DNA of 64,000 bases from Latrodectus hesperus. Taxonomy: Eukaryota; Arthropoda; Arachnida; Araneae; Theridiidae. Location: contig JAJQOW010000014.1 in the NCBI GenBank assembly GCA_037975125.1, positions 19,795,484 to 19,859,483 on the forward strand. Direction: 5' to 3'. The position numbers and the translations under genes are program-made. Below the pieces are notes generated by a model. The model was not told where the DNA came from. It did not search any database and saw nothing but the letters and a program-made list of their open reading frames with translations. Below, piece after piece: positions 12,450 to 23,004 of the stretch. Position 1 is the first letter of the stretch. Each line of letters begins with the position of its first letter.

Positions 12450-13470
12450 TTAAGATTGAAAAGCTCCATTCCCGGAGCTGAAAGGCATGTCATCTGACAT
12501 CTCCTCGAGCGATAGATCATCGTCCGAGGGATGTAAGGAAACAGTGTCAGCCTCCAGGGATAAGGCTTTACGGGTGGATATGGAGGGCCTAGAATCGCCC
12601 TCCTTTGCAGATCTTAGTTTTAAGGCCTTAATACCTTTTGATCTTGCAATAGGAGCTTTTCTGCGGGTTGTTGATGTGGAGGTCGTTTTTGGCTTTTGTA
12701 CAGATGTAGGGGGTAATTTCGCAATCGGAAGTGAGAGAGCATCCGTTTGTGTGCTAGTCGTTCTGGTTACCTTGGCAGCAACAGTCGCATAGCTGACTCC
12801 TACTTGAGGTGTGCGAGCTGTAACAGCCCGTCTCGCCTCAGGATAGGAACAATTACTCTTAACTTTGGTGGTGGTGATCTCTTTTTCCAGTATCCAGATA
12901 GGACAACTTCTAGCGTAGGAGGGGTGGTCACCCTTACAGTTGACACACCTCTCCTTTGCAGTGCAAGACGAACTGTCGTGGCCAACTGCTGCGCAGCGAG
13001 CGCAAGTCAGTTTGCCCCTGCAAGTCGCTTTGGAGTGACCAAATCTCTGGCACTGGAAACAACGCAAAGGATTTGGTATAAACGGCCTGACGGATAGATG
13101 CATATACGCAGCTTTAATATGCTGCGGTAGGTCTGGCGTCGCAAATGTCAGTACGAGATGTTTAGTATTAATAGTCTGCCCATCCCGTCTGACAAAGATG
13201 CGTTTTACTGCACAGACCTTTTGATCTTTTAGATTATCTAAGATCTCATCCGCAGGCGAATTTAACAAATCCTTGGCGGATACCACACCACGTGAAAAGT
13301 TAAGATTAATATGAGGTTGGACGGACACCTCAAGGTTAGCTAACGTTTTCATGTTGCTAATCAGAGTCGCTTGTGCTTCCGAAGCAACTTCTACCATTAG
13401 ATCTCCAGAACGAAGTTTCCGGATGCTCTTTACTTCTCCGATATTTCCAGAAATAGCTATTTGAATTAAG
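12450..13470 (-). CDS. RT2 ORF1: gag, C-terminal three-quarters
   Basis: RNA-binding nucleocapsid-like protein, split by RT3. This part holds the segment after KLRSGDLMVEVASEAQ, then three zinc knuckles: CFQCQRFGHSKATC and CARCAAVGHDSSSC (both C-x2-C-x4-H-x4-C) and CVNCKGDHPSYARSC (C-x2-C-x3-H-x6-C). A basic, Lys/Arg-rich stretch follows, then an acidic end SLEEMSDDMPFSSG and the stop at 12450. The N-terminus is at 24674-24802. Across the insertion the frame is continuous, so this gag was open until RT3 arrived. Confidence 0.88.
13455..13470. repeat. Target-site duplication of RT3 (left copy)
   Basis: agctatttgaattaag, 16 bp, exact second copy at 24674-24689. Target is RT2 ORF1. Confidence 0.95.
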
Positions 13471-13542
13471 GTTGGTTGGTTGGTTGGTTGGTTGGTTGGT
13501 TGGGTTTTATGGCGCAAGGTCCAAGAACGGACATGCTGCGCC
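13470..13542 (-). repeat. RT3 3' tail and 3'-terminal hairpin
   Basis: In element sense: hairpin GGCGCA...TGCGCC at 13511-13542 with inner GTCC/GGAC stem, then CATAAAACCCAACC and about eight AACC units up to the target. This is the longest tail of the RT2-RT4 nest. Confidence 0.9.
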
Positions 13543-13747
13543 AAGAATATAGTTATGAAGCATATATTTATTTAATATTTTTTTTATTATTTATTTTTTT
13601 TTTACATTATTTTTTTTCTTAAACCCAAGCAACATTAAAACTTTTAAAATACAAAAATCAGTGTATACATTTTACATTAAAATCATATTATAAAGTATAA
13701 AATGAAAATCAAAAAAACATATGTTATAAAAACTTAGAAAACAAAAA

Positions 13748-16700
13748 TTAAATATTATGTATAAAACCTATTGCCCTCAAAAAGGCAAATAGGTTCCTGT
13801 GGGGTGATTCCCCAAGCAAATCAAATAATGTTAAAATATCACATTTAAAAAAGTGTAAACGATATTGGTTAAAATATGAACATGAAATTAAAATATGATA
13901 AACAGTGAATGGTTCATCACACGCTTCACACCAAGGATTTAATTCATTTAGAAACAAATGTCTATGTGTGAAACGTGTGTGTCCGATACGAAGGCGGGTT
14001 AATCTTACATCAGCACTTCGTATCGGTAAAACTGACAATGAGGTGAGGGATGAGAAGATATTATGCAACTTGTTGCCGACCTGCAAGTTCCATGACTCCT
14101 GCCAAAGACCATATATAGAACTTTTTATAGCCTTTCTCACATCTGAGAGAGGAACCGATGGTAATATTGGATCTGATGCAGCCTTTGCAGCTGCATCTGC
14201 TCTCTCATTTCCTTCAAGACCCATGTGGCTTGGTATCCAACAAAATACAATTTCTTTTCCCTTGCCAGCAAGGGAATCCAATGCTTTAAAAATTTTGGAC
14301 ACAACAGGATGACAGGTAACACTATTGTTTTTCAAAGCTTCAATAATACTCATGCTGTCAGTATAGATACAATATTTATGGTAATCGCCTGTATTCACAT
14401 ACTGAAGCGCATAGTATATAGCAGTTGCTTCAGCAGTAAAGATGGAGCAGGACGAATGTAGGCTGTAACTAAACGCTGTATTATTAATAAAAACTCCACA
14501 GCCCACATGTCCTGCTGTTTTAGAACCATCTGTGAATACAGGTTTGTATAATTGATTCTGACAGCGATGAGAATAGTACAGCTGCTGAAAAACAATAGGT
14601 GTTGTGTCCGATTTTTTAAGTTGAGCAAAGGTATTTATAAAGGTATTTGTTGGTTCATACCAAGGTGGATAGAGAAATTGATTAGTTGACTCTATCCGAA
14701 CATCACATAGGTCTGTGAGCCAGAGATGTGATTTGGCTCTTGTGAGAAAAGGTGGGATGCTCAATGGACGAGCATCATATAGTCGTTTCAAAGAGGCATT
14801 AGGAATCATAGAACGTAATGGATGATCAGGGGTCGACATGATTTTAGCATAATAACTGAGAGACTGCTGCATACGTCTCAGGTCTAACGGTAATTGATGG
14901 CAAACCACGTATAGACTCTGGACGGGGGATGTGCGGAATGCCCCAGAGCATATCCTCAAAGCAGAGTGATGAACTGTGTCCAATCTTCGTAAAACAGAAG
15001 ATCTAGCCGATCCATAAACTACACTTCCGTAGTCAATGCGGGATAAAATCAATGACTGATAAATTCGAAGTAGTGATGTGCGATCTGCACCCCAAGATGT
15101 ATTTGACAACACCTTGAGGATATTAAGCGATCGCTCACACTTCTTCCGCAAATGTAAAATATGCGGAAGAAAGGTCAATTTTCTGTCAAAGATAATACCC
15201 AAGAATTTTATTTCATTGACTACTTGTATTGGAGTGTTGTTGATGTAAATTATTGGATCATTATGCAAGCTAGTCTTTTTACAGAAGTGGACACATTTAC
15301 TCTTGCTTGGTGATAAAGTATGGCCATTCTCAGCACACCATGCAGCAAGTTTGTTAACTGCTGTTTGCAGTTGTCTCTCAATTAATCGCATATTAGACCC
15401 CTCGCATGATATTTGCAGGTCGTCTACAAACAAAGTACCATGTACGGATGATGGAAGCTGATGAAGAATGTTAGTGATGAAGAGACTAAAAAGTGTGACG
15501 CTTAAAATAGAGCCCTGAGGAACACCCTCAGATTGTGTAAAAGTATTGGAAGTATAGTTTCCAATACGTACTTTAAAACCACGGGAGCATAAAAAATTTT
15601 GTAGGAATATCGGCAGATTACCCCGAAAGCCAAAATCATATAATGTACGGAGAATTCCATATCGCCATGTACGGTCGTATGCCTTCTCGATGTCAAAGAA
15701 AATGGAGACCAGATGGTTCCTCCGCACAAAAGCATTGCGGATTTGGGTCTCCAAATATGTTATATTATCAAGAGTGGATCTCCCTTTACGGAAGCCACTC
15801 TGATTGATATGTATACAATTATTTTTTTCTAAGACATATACGAGACGGGCGTTGACCATACGTTCGAGAGTCTTACATAAGCAGCTCGTCAGAGCAATTG
15901 GTCGATAATTTGAAGGATTTGAAGGATCCTTACCAGCCTTTAGGACAGGAATCACTATTGCTTCTTGCCATAGAGATGGAAATTCATTTTCCGTCCAGAT
16001 CCTATTGAACAGGTAAAGTAAGTTCAACAGGGAGTCTGGACTCAAATGTTGAAGCATGAGATAACTGATTCCATCAGGTCCTGGACTGGTATTTTTGGCC
16101 TGCTGTAAAGCTTTCTTCAATTCAAACATTCCAAATTCACAGTTGTACGGTAAAGTATGTCGATGGTTGAAGCGAATTGGTACTCGCTCAGCACGACTCT
16201 TAGTCCTCAAGAACGAAGGACTATAAGAGTTCGAGCTTGAGACGTTAGCAAATGCTTCACCAAGGACGTTAGCAATATCCGTAGGAGAAGAGTATATAGC
16301 AGCTCCGGATTTTAAAATAGGAATAGAAAATTCTCTATAAATTCCATTGGCTGCTTTCACCCTTCTCCACAACTGCTTACTGGAAGTTGAAGATGTTATT
16401 GAAGATACATAGCAGGACCAGGATTCCTTCTGACTTCGACGACGAGCTCTGCGAGCTAGTGCTTTTGCTCTCTTGAAGGCGATAAGATTCTCCGTTGTGG
16501 GGTACCTCCAAAATAACCCCCATAACTTCCTTTGTTTTCTATAAGTTTGTTGACATTCTTTGTTCCACCAAGGTTTGCAACGCCTGTGTGTTGTAAAGGA
16601 ACTCTTAGGAATTGACGCATCAGCTGCATTCAATATTGCTTCGGTGACCTTATATATGGCATCATCAATATCATCGATCGTAACCATTTCGTTATCAACA

Positions 16701-16788
16701 ACTGCCAATTGTGTAAATAACGTCCAATCTGCCCGACTGTACACGTAAGTAGGTAAGCGTTGTCTTACACTACTACCTCCAGTCTGGG
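13748..16788 (-). CDS. RT3 ORF2: pol, RT-RNase H part
   Basis: C-terminal part of pol from the endonuclease/RT linker (VYSRADWTLFTQLAV) to the stop after FLRAIGFIHNI. RT domain: SPGPDGISYLML, QSGFRKGRSTLDNI, FFDIEKAYDRTW (first catalytic Asp), GVPQGSIL, FVDD (catalytic pair; Phe for Tyr), EIKFLGI. RNase H: FTDGSKTAGHVG, TAEATAIYYAL, YTDSM, GNERADAAAK, so all four acidic residues are present. Zinc end: CEACDEPFTVYHILISC. No internal stop. RT4 interrupts it at 16788; the endonuclease lies at 22365-23004. Confidence 0.9.
16775..16788. repeat. Target-site duplication of RT4 (left copy)
   Basis: acctccagtctggg, 14 bp, exact second copy at 22351-22364. The last two G bases could also be the start of the GGTT tail. 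Target is RT3 ORF2, just after the endonuclease. Confidence 0.95.
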
Positions 16789-16847
16789 TTGGTTGGTTGG
16801 TTGGTTGGGTTTAATGGCGCAAGGTCCAAAAACGGACATGCTGCGCC
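16787..16847 (-). repeat. RT4 3' tail and 3'-terminal hairpin
   Basis: Hairpin GGCGCA...TGCGCC at 16816-16847, inner GTCC/GGAC stem, then TTAAACCCAACC and about four AACC units. Confidence 0.9.
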
Positions 16848-17004
16848 AAGAATTAAGTTTAGAAGTACATATTTTATTTTTTTTATTTTATTTTTTAATT
16901 TATTTTAAAAACCCAATCAACATTAAAATTTTAAAAATCAAAATTCAGTGTATAAATATATTAAAATCAAAATATATATTTTTTTAAAATTTAAAAAATA
17001 TAAA

Positions 17005-20000
17005 TTAAATATAGTGTATAAATCCTATTGCCCTCAAAAAGGCAAATAAATTCCTGTGGGGTGGTTCCCCAAGCAAATCAAATAAGGTTAAAATATCACA
17101 ATTAAAAAAGTGTAAACGATATTGGTTAAAATATGAGCATGAAATTAAAATATGATAAACAGTGAATGGTTCATCACACGTTTCACACCATGGATTTAAT
17201 TCATTTAGAAACAAATGTCTATGTGTGAAACGTGTGTGTCCGATACGAAGGCGGGTTAATCTTACATCAGCACTTCGTATCGGTAAAACTGTTAATGAGG
17301 TGATGTATGGAAATATGGCACGCAATTTATTATTGACCTGCATGTTCCATGACTCCTGCCAAAGAGAATGTATTAATTTTTTGATATTTCTTCTCACGTC
17401 AGACAAAGGAACTGATGGAAAACATGGGCCAGATGCAGATTTAGCAGCTGCATCCGCCCTTTCATTGCCATCAAGACCTACGTGACTTGGGATCCAGCAG
17501 AAAATAATGTCATATCCCTTGCCAGCAAGGGAATCTAATGCTCGGAAAATTCTAGACACAACAGGATGGCAGTCAAAACTACTGTTCCGCAAAGCTTCCA
17601 ACACACTCAAACTGTCAGTGTACACACAGTATTTATAAATTTCACATGTGTTAATCTGCTGAAGAGCTTGATAAATAGCAGTTGCTTCAGCAGAGAAGAT
17701 GGAGCAGGACGAATGGAGGCTGTAGCTAAAAGTTTTGTTTTCAGTAACTACAGCACATCCAACATGTCCTGCAGATTTTGATCCATCTGTGAAAACTGGT
17801 GTGTAGGTGGCGTACTGACAGCGATGTGAGGCATATAGCTGCTGGAAAACAGTAGTTGTTGTGTCTGATTTTCTATAACGAGCAAAAGCATTGATGATTT
17901 TAATCTGTGGATCATACCAAGGTGGGTGTAGAAGAAGATCCGTTTTGTCAAAACGGACATCACATAGGTCTGAATATAATAAGTTGGACTTTGTCCGAGT
18001 GAGAAAAGGTGGAATGCTGTATGAACGTGCGTCATACAGCCTTATAAGTGCAGGTGTAGTAGTCATGGAACGTAATGGATGATGAGGGTCAGACATGATT
18101 TTTGCATAATAACCGAGAGACAGCTGCATTCGTCTCAGGTCTAAAGGCAGTTGATGACATATTGCATATAGACTCTGGACGGGTGATGTGCGGAATGCGC
18201 CTGAACATATTCTCAAAGCAGAGTGATGTATTGTATCCAATCTGCGTAAAACGGAAGACCTAGCAGATCCATACACAGAACACCCATAGTCAATACGAGA
18301 TAAAATTAATGACTGGTAGACACGAAGTAGTGCTGTGCGATCAGCACCCCAAGATGTATTAGAAAGCACCTTGAGGATATTAAGCGATCGCTCGCACTTC
18401 TTCCGCAAATGAAGAACATGCGGAAGAAAATTTAACTTTCGGTCAAATGTTATACCCAAAAATTTTATCTCGTTGACAACAGGAATAGGTGTATTGTTTA
18501 TATATATAGTAGGATCATTATGTAGGCTAGTCTTCCTGCAGAAATGGACACATTTACTCTTGCCAGGAGACAGCGTGTGGCCATTCTCAGCACACCATGC
18601 AGCAAGTTTATTAACTGATGTTTGTAGTTGTCTCTCAATTAAACGCATGTTTGAACCCTCACATGATATTTGCAGGTCATCAACATAAAGCGTGCCATAA
18701 ACAGGAGGTGAAATTTGATGAAGAATGCAACTGATGTAAAGGTTAAAAAGTGTGACACTTAAAATAGAGCCTTGGGGTACACCCTCGGCTTGAATAAAAG
18801 TATTGGACATAACAGAACCAATACGAACTTTAAAACCACGGGAGCATAAAAATTTTTCTATAAATATTGGCAAATTACCCCTAAAGCCAAAGTCATACAT
18901 CCTACGGAGAATTCCATAACGCCACGTACGGTCATAAGCCTTCTCTATGTCGAAGAAAATGGAAACGAGATGATTCCTCCGCACAAAGGCATTGCGGATC
19001 TGCGTTTCCAGATAAGTAATATTATCAAGAGTGGATCTTCCTTTACGGAAGCCACTCTGATTGATATGGATAAAGTTATTTGTTTCTAAGACATAGATGA
19101 GACGGGCGTTGACCATACGTTCGAGAGTCTTACATAAGCAACTCGTCAGAGCAATTGGTCGATAACTTGAAGGAGCAGAAGGATCCTTATTAGCCTTAAG
19201 GATTGGAATCACTATGGCTTCGCTCCAAAGTGATGGAAATTGGTTTTCAGTCCAGATCCTATTAAACAATAACAGCAAGTTCAACAGGGAATCTGGACTT
19301 AAATGGCGAAGCATTAAATAGCTGATTCCATCTGGTCCTGGGCTAGTATCATGGGCCTGCTGTAATGCTCTCTTCAATTCCAACATCCGAAATTCACAGT
19401 TGTAAGGCAAAGCTTGTCGATGGTTGAAACGAATTGGTGTTCGCTCAGCACGACTCTTTGTCCTTAAGAACGAAGGACTATAAGAGTCGTTGCTTGAGAC
19501 GCTAGCAAAGGTTTCACCAAGGACGTTAGCGATGTCCTTAGGAGAAGAGTATATAGCAGCTCCGGATTTCAAAATAGGAATTGAAAATTCTCCATATATT
19601 CCATTGGCTGCTTTCACTCTTCTCCACAACTGTTTACTGGATGTGGAAGAAGTTATTGATGATACATAGCGGGACCAAGATTCCTTCTGACTTCGACGAC
19701 GAGCTCTGCGAGCTAATGCTTTTGCTCTCTTATAGGCGATAAGATTCTCCGTTGTGGGGTATCTTCTGAAGAGTCCCCATAACTTCCTCTGTTTCTTATA
19801 GGTGTTTTGACATTCATTATTCCACCAAGGTTTGCAACGCCTGTGTGGTATAGAGGAACACTTTGGTATTGATGCATCAGCTGCATTTATAATTGTTTCA
19901 GTGACTTTAGATACGGCATTATCAATATCATCGATCATAACCATTTCATTATCAACAACTGCCAATTGTGTAAATAACGTCCAATCTGCCCGACTGTACA

Positions 20001-20685
20001 CGTAAGTAGGTAAGCGTTGTCTTACACTACTACCTCCAGTCTGGGAGATGACGAGAGGAAAATGATCGCTGTTATGCAGATCATTTCCTACATTTAAATT
20101 TAACAATGGCAGAAGAGATGGAGAACAGATGGTCAGATCGAGAGAATGAAACGTTCTTGTGGGTACATGGAAATAAGTCTTCTCGTCGGTATTAAGCAGA
20201 CAGAGACTATTATCTGAAATAAACCGCTCTATCTGCCGACCGCGAGAATTAGTATCATCACTTCCCCACAAAGAACTATGGCCGTTAAAGTCACCTAACA
20301 ACAGAAATGGTGTTGGCAGCTGATCTATTAATGCATCAAGTTCCTCTTGGCGGATGACATCGTGTGGTGGCAAATACAAACTACAGACTGTCAACAAGCA
20401 TGATGTGTGAATTCGCACAGCTACAGCCTGTAGTGTAGTATTTAAATGTTGGGCAGTGCTGGGATAGTTGTTGGATGTTAATATGCAAACACCACCAGAC
20501 ACTGCACCATCGTCACCACAGTCTTTTCTAAAGCTTTTAAACCCACGCATGGAAAAGTTATTGCTGGACTTCAGGAAAGTTTCCTGAAGTGCAACACATG
20601 CGGGGTTGTAGGCTGAAATTATAGACTTGATGTCATCATGATGAGAACGCAAACCATGGCAGTTCCAAGAAACAAAGGAAGTTAT
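17005..20685 (-). CDS. RT4 ORF2: pol (EN-RT-RNase H-CCHC), intact
   Basis: Open from an ATA overlapping the ORF1 stop region (20683-20685) to the stop at 17005: 1,215 aa from the TTG at 20652, or 1,226 if the whole frame is used. Endonuclease about 1-215 (WNCHGL, QETFL, LLGDFNGH, NSDHFPLVI); RT about 400-730 (SPGPDGISYLML, QSGFRKGRSTLDNI, FFDIEKAYDRTW, GVPQGSIL, YVDD); RNase H about 945-1070 (FTDGSKSAGHVG, SAEATAIYQAL, YTDSL, GNERADAAAK); C-terminal zinc motif CETCDEPFTVYHILISC. All catalytic residues I can check are present. The missing ATG implies linked or non-AUG initiation. It nicks the target and reverse-transcribes the element RNA from the 3' end. Confidence 0.95.
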   Translation of the reverse strand: MTSFVSWNCHGLRSHHDDIKSIISAYNPACVALQETFLKSSNNFSMRGFKSFRKDCGDDGAVSGGVCILTSNNYPSTAQHLNTTLQAVAVRIHTSCLLTVCSLYLPPHDVIRQEELDALIDQLPTPFLLLGDFNGHSSLWGSDDTNSRGRQIERFISDNSLCLLNTDEKTYFHVPTRTFHSLDLTICSPSLLPLLNLNVGNDLHNSDHFPLVISQTGGSSVRQRLPTYVYSRADWTLFTQLAVVDNEMVMIDDIDNAVSKVTETIINAADASIPKCSSIPHRRCKPWWNNECQNTYKKQRKLWGLFRRYPTTENLIAYKRAKALARRARRRSQKESWSRYVSSITSSTSSKQLWRRVKAANGIYGEFSIPILKSGAAIYSSPKDIANVLGETFASVSSNDSYSPSFLRTKSRAERTPIRFNHRQALPYNCEFRMLELKRALQQAHDTSPGPDGISYLMLRHLSPDSLLNLLLLFNRIWTENQFPSLWSEAIVIPILKANKDPSAPSSYRPIALTSCLCKTLERMVNARLIYVLETNNFIHINQSGFRKGRSTLDNITYLETQIRNAFVRRNHLVSIFFDIEKAYDRTWRYGILRRMYDFGFRGNLPIFIEKFLCSRGFKVRIGSVMSNTFIQAEGVPQGSILSVTLFNLYISCILHQISPPVYGTLYVDDLQISCEGSNMRLIERQLQTSVNKLAAWCAENGHTLSPGKSKCVHFCRKTSLHNDPTIYINNTPIPVVNEIKFLGITFDRKLNFLPHVLHLRKKCERSLNILKVLSNTSWGADRTALLRVYQSLILSRIDYGCSVYGSARSSVLRRLDTIHHSALRICSGAFRTSPVQSLYAICHQLPLDLRRMQLSLGYYAKIMSDPHHPLRSMTTTPALIRLYDARSYSIPPFLTRTKSNLLYSDLCDVRFDKTDLLLHPPWYDPQIKIINAFARYRKSDTTTTVFQQLYASHRCQYATYTPVFTDGSKSAGHVGCAVVTENKTFSYSLHSSCSIFSAEATAIYQALQQINTCEIYKYCVYTDSLSVLEALRNSSFDCHPVVSRIFRALDSLAGKGYDIIFCWIPSHVGLDGNERADAAAKSASGPCFPSVPLSDVRRNIKKLIHSLWQESWNMQVNNKLRAIFPYITSLTVLPIRSADVRLTRLRIGHTRFTHRHLFLNELNPWCETCDEPFTVYHILISCSYFNQYRLHFFNCDILTLFDLLGEPPHRNLFAFLRAIGFIHYI

Positions 20686-21817
20686 TGTTGAGTTTGAAAA
20701 GCTCCTTTCCCGGAGCTGGAAGGCATGTCATCTGACATCTCCTCGAGTGATAGGTCTTCGTCCGAGGGATGCAGATATACGGCGTCAGCCTCCAGGTTTA
20801 AGGCTTTACGGGTGGATATGGAGGGCCTAACAATGCCCTCTTTTGCTGATTTTAGTTTTAAAGCCTTTACGGCTTTAGATTTAGCAATCGGAGCTTTTCT
20901 ACGAATAGTCGATGTGGATGTTGACTTTGGCTTTTGTACAGATGTAGGGGTAATTTAACAATCGGGAGTGAGAGAGCATCCGTTTGTGTGCTAGTCGATC
21001 TGGTGACCTTGGCAGAAACAGTCGCATAGCTGATTCCTACTTGAGGTGTACGAGCTGTAACAGCACGTCTCGCCTCGGGATATGAACAGTTATTTTTAAC
21101 TTTCGTGGTTGTGATCTCCTTCTCCAGTATCCAGATAGGACAACTTCTAGCGTAGGAGGGGTGATCACCTTTACAGTTGACACACCTCTCCTTTGCAGTA
21201 CAGGACGAACTGTCGTGGCCAACTGCTGCGCAGCGAGCGCAAGTCAGTTTGCCTCTGCATGCCGCTTTAGAGTGACCAAATCTCTGGCACTGGAAACAAC
21301 GCAAAGGATTTGGAATAAATGGCCTAACGGAGAGATGCATATACGCAGCATTAATATGCTGCGGTAGGTCTGGCGTCGCAAATGTCAGGATCAGATGTTT
21401 GGTGTTAATAACTTTATCATCTCTCCTGACAGTAATGCGTTTTACAGCGCAGACCTTTTGCTCTTTAAGATTTTCTAGTATCTCATCCGTAGGCGTGTTA
21501 AGCAAATCCTTCGCGGATATCACACCACGAGAAAAGTTAAGGTTTGTATGAGGCGAGACAGACACCTCAAGGGTAGCTAGCATATTCATGTTTGCAATCA
21601 AGTTTCCTTGAGTTTTCGAAGCAACTTCTACCATTAAGTCACCAGAACGTAATTTTCTGATGCTCTTCACATCACCGATTGTGCCTGTAATTGCTTTTTG
21701 AATAAGGAAAGGGGATACCGTATCAAAAGTACCCTCTTTCCGTTTGATAACATAAAATTTTGCATTTAATAAGGACAAAGTATGCTCCCGTGGGAGAATA
21801 GAAATATTTGATTCCAT
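20682..21817 (-). pseudogene. RT4 ORF1: gag with one frameshift
   Basis: ATG at 21817 (MESNISILPREHTLSLL). Open through the N-terminal region and all three zinc knuckles. A run of five G in other copies (gtagggggtaa) is four G here (20947-20950), so the frame leaves the gag frame and runs on to 20867. The usual end (basic stretch and acidic tail, stop at 20682) is still visible in the other frame. The truncated product would keep the RNA-binding part, so partial function is possible. RT12 has the same four-G variant. Confidence 0.88.
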
Positions 21818-22350
21818 ATCTAAAATGGAAAATTCGGGACCTGACGGCACCACCCACCACCGAGTCCAACAAGGGGATGCAGACCAGCTGCACCAGTGCT
21901 AGCCAGGTCCTATACGCTCACAGTACATCCCTGAAGTGGCCTCCACCCTTAACGAGTCACCCAGTAGATGTACCGATCGCTTGATCCATAAAGCCGATTG
22001 ATGTGCTGAGGACCACAACACACCTCCCGTTTACCTGAAGCAGAGGCCAAAGCAATGTGTTGGTCTCTGGAGGCCTCAATTACCAGGATCCTCCTTTCCA
22101 GGGACACGGGTCTCCACGCACGGCAAACACGTGGGTGATTTAGTCCCCAAGAATAGCTAATAGCAACAGAGCGGCGAAAGCTACTCAAGGGGAGCCCTCA
22201 ACCTCTTGCGAGGCAACCACACTGAGGGAGAAGAGGAAGAAAAAGCAGAAGTGTAGAGGAGAGAGGAAATTAAAGAAGAGGACAGATCACTAGGGTACCT
22301 CGGGATTGTGACACCCGTGTTTACCTAAAGAAGGTAAACCCCCTGAGGGG
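21818..22350 (-). promoter_or_regulatory. RT4 5' leader, complete
   Basis: 533 nt with complete 5' terminal hairpins (about 22320-22350), pyrimidine tract (purine-rich on the plus strand, about 22222-22282), and two short upstream ORFs as in RT8. Confidence 0.82.
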
Positions 22351-22364
22351 ACCTCCAGTCTGGG

Positions 22365-23004
22365 AGATGACGAGAGGAAAATGATCGCTGTTATGCAGAT
22401 CATTTCCTACTATTAGATTTAACAATGGCAGAAGAGATGGAGAACAGATGGCTAGATCGAGAGAATGAAACGTTCTTGTGGGTACATGGAAATATGTCTT
22501 CTCGTCGGTATTCAGCAGACAGAGACTATTATCTGAAATAAACCGCTCTATCTGCCGACCGCGAGAATTAGTATCATCATTTCCCCACAAAGAACTATGG
22601 CCGTTAAAGTCACCTAACAACAGAAATGGTGTTGGCAGCTGATCTGTTAATGCATCGAGTTCCTCTTGGCGGATGACATCATGTGGTGGTAAATATAAAC
22701 TACAGACTGTTAATAAGCATGTAGTATGAATTCTTACAGCAACAGCCTGTAGAGTAGTATTCAATGGATGGGCAGTGCTGGGAAAAGTATTAGATGTTAA
22801 TATACAAACACCTCCAGACACTGCACCATCGTCACCACAGTCTTTTCTAAAGCTTCTAAACCCACGCATGGAAATGTTATTGCTGGACTTCAGGAATGTT
22901 TCCTGAAGTGCAACACATGCGGGGTTGTAGGCTGAAATTATAGACTTGATGTCATCATGATGAGAACGCAAACCATGGCAGTTCCAAGAAACAAAGGAAG
23001 TTAT
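22365..23004 (-). CDS. RT3 ORF2: pol, endonuclease part
   Basis: N-terminal APE-type endonuclease of RT3 pol: WNCHGL (Asn), QETFL (Glu), YLPPHD, LLGDFNGH (Asp and Asn), RTFHSLDLAICSP, NSDHFPLVI (Asp-His). The frame has no ATG before these residues. It opens just after an in-frame TGA and overlaps the ORF1 stop, with an ATA codon (23002-23004) overlapping the TAA by two bases. A TTG at about 22971 is the first common alternative start, but it lies after the catalytic Asn. Confidence 0.88.

Larger units (their letters stand above)
16789..22350 (-). mobile_element. RT4: full-length LINE copy, uninterrupted
   Basis: 5,562 bp with both ends and a 14-bp duplication; youngest element of the RT2-RT3-RT4 nest. 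Contains tail, 3' hairpin, AT-rich 3' UTR, ORF2 (open), ORF1 (one frameshift near its end) and a complete 533-nt leader. Together with RT9 it gives the cleanest view of element structure, because nothing is inserted in it. Confidence 0.97.

Noticed and set aside
12487..12792. Antisense open frames of about 100 codons opposite the gag C-terminus, seen in many copies
   Set aside because: Shadow of the biased Ser/Asp/Lys-rich gag coding sequence; they recur only because the element is repeated.
13470..13505. Tail repeats as a telomere-like or CRISPR-like array
   Set aside because: The unit is GGTT/AACC, not the arthropod TTAGG telomere repeat, and it is always attached to a LINE 3' end at an insertion junction. 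There are no spacers.
16775..16788. Site-specific insertion into a fixed family target
   Set aside because: The proven targets differ (gag, endonuclease, linker, RT, host DNA). Only a short GG preference next to the nick is shared.
21949..22188. 79-codon open frame in the leader, repeated at 24272-24511 and 35075-35314
   Set aside because: It opens only from a TTG, and its conservation is no greater than that of the surrounding leader, which is nearly identical between copies.
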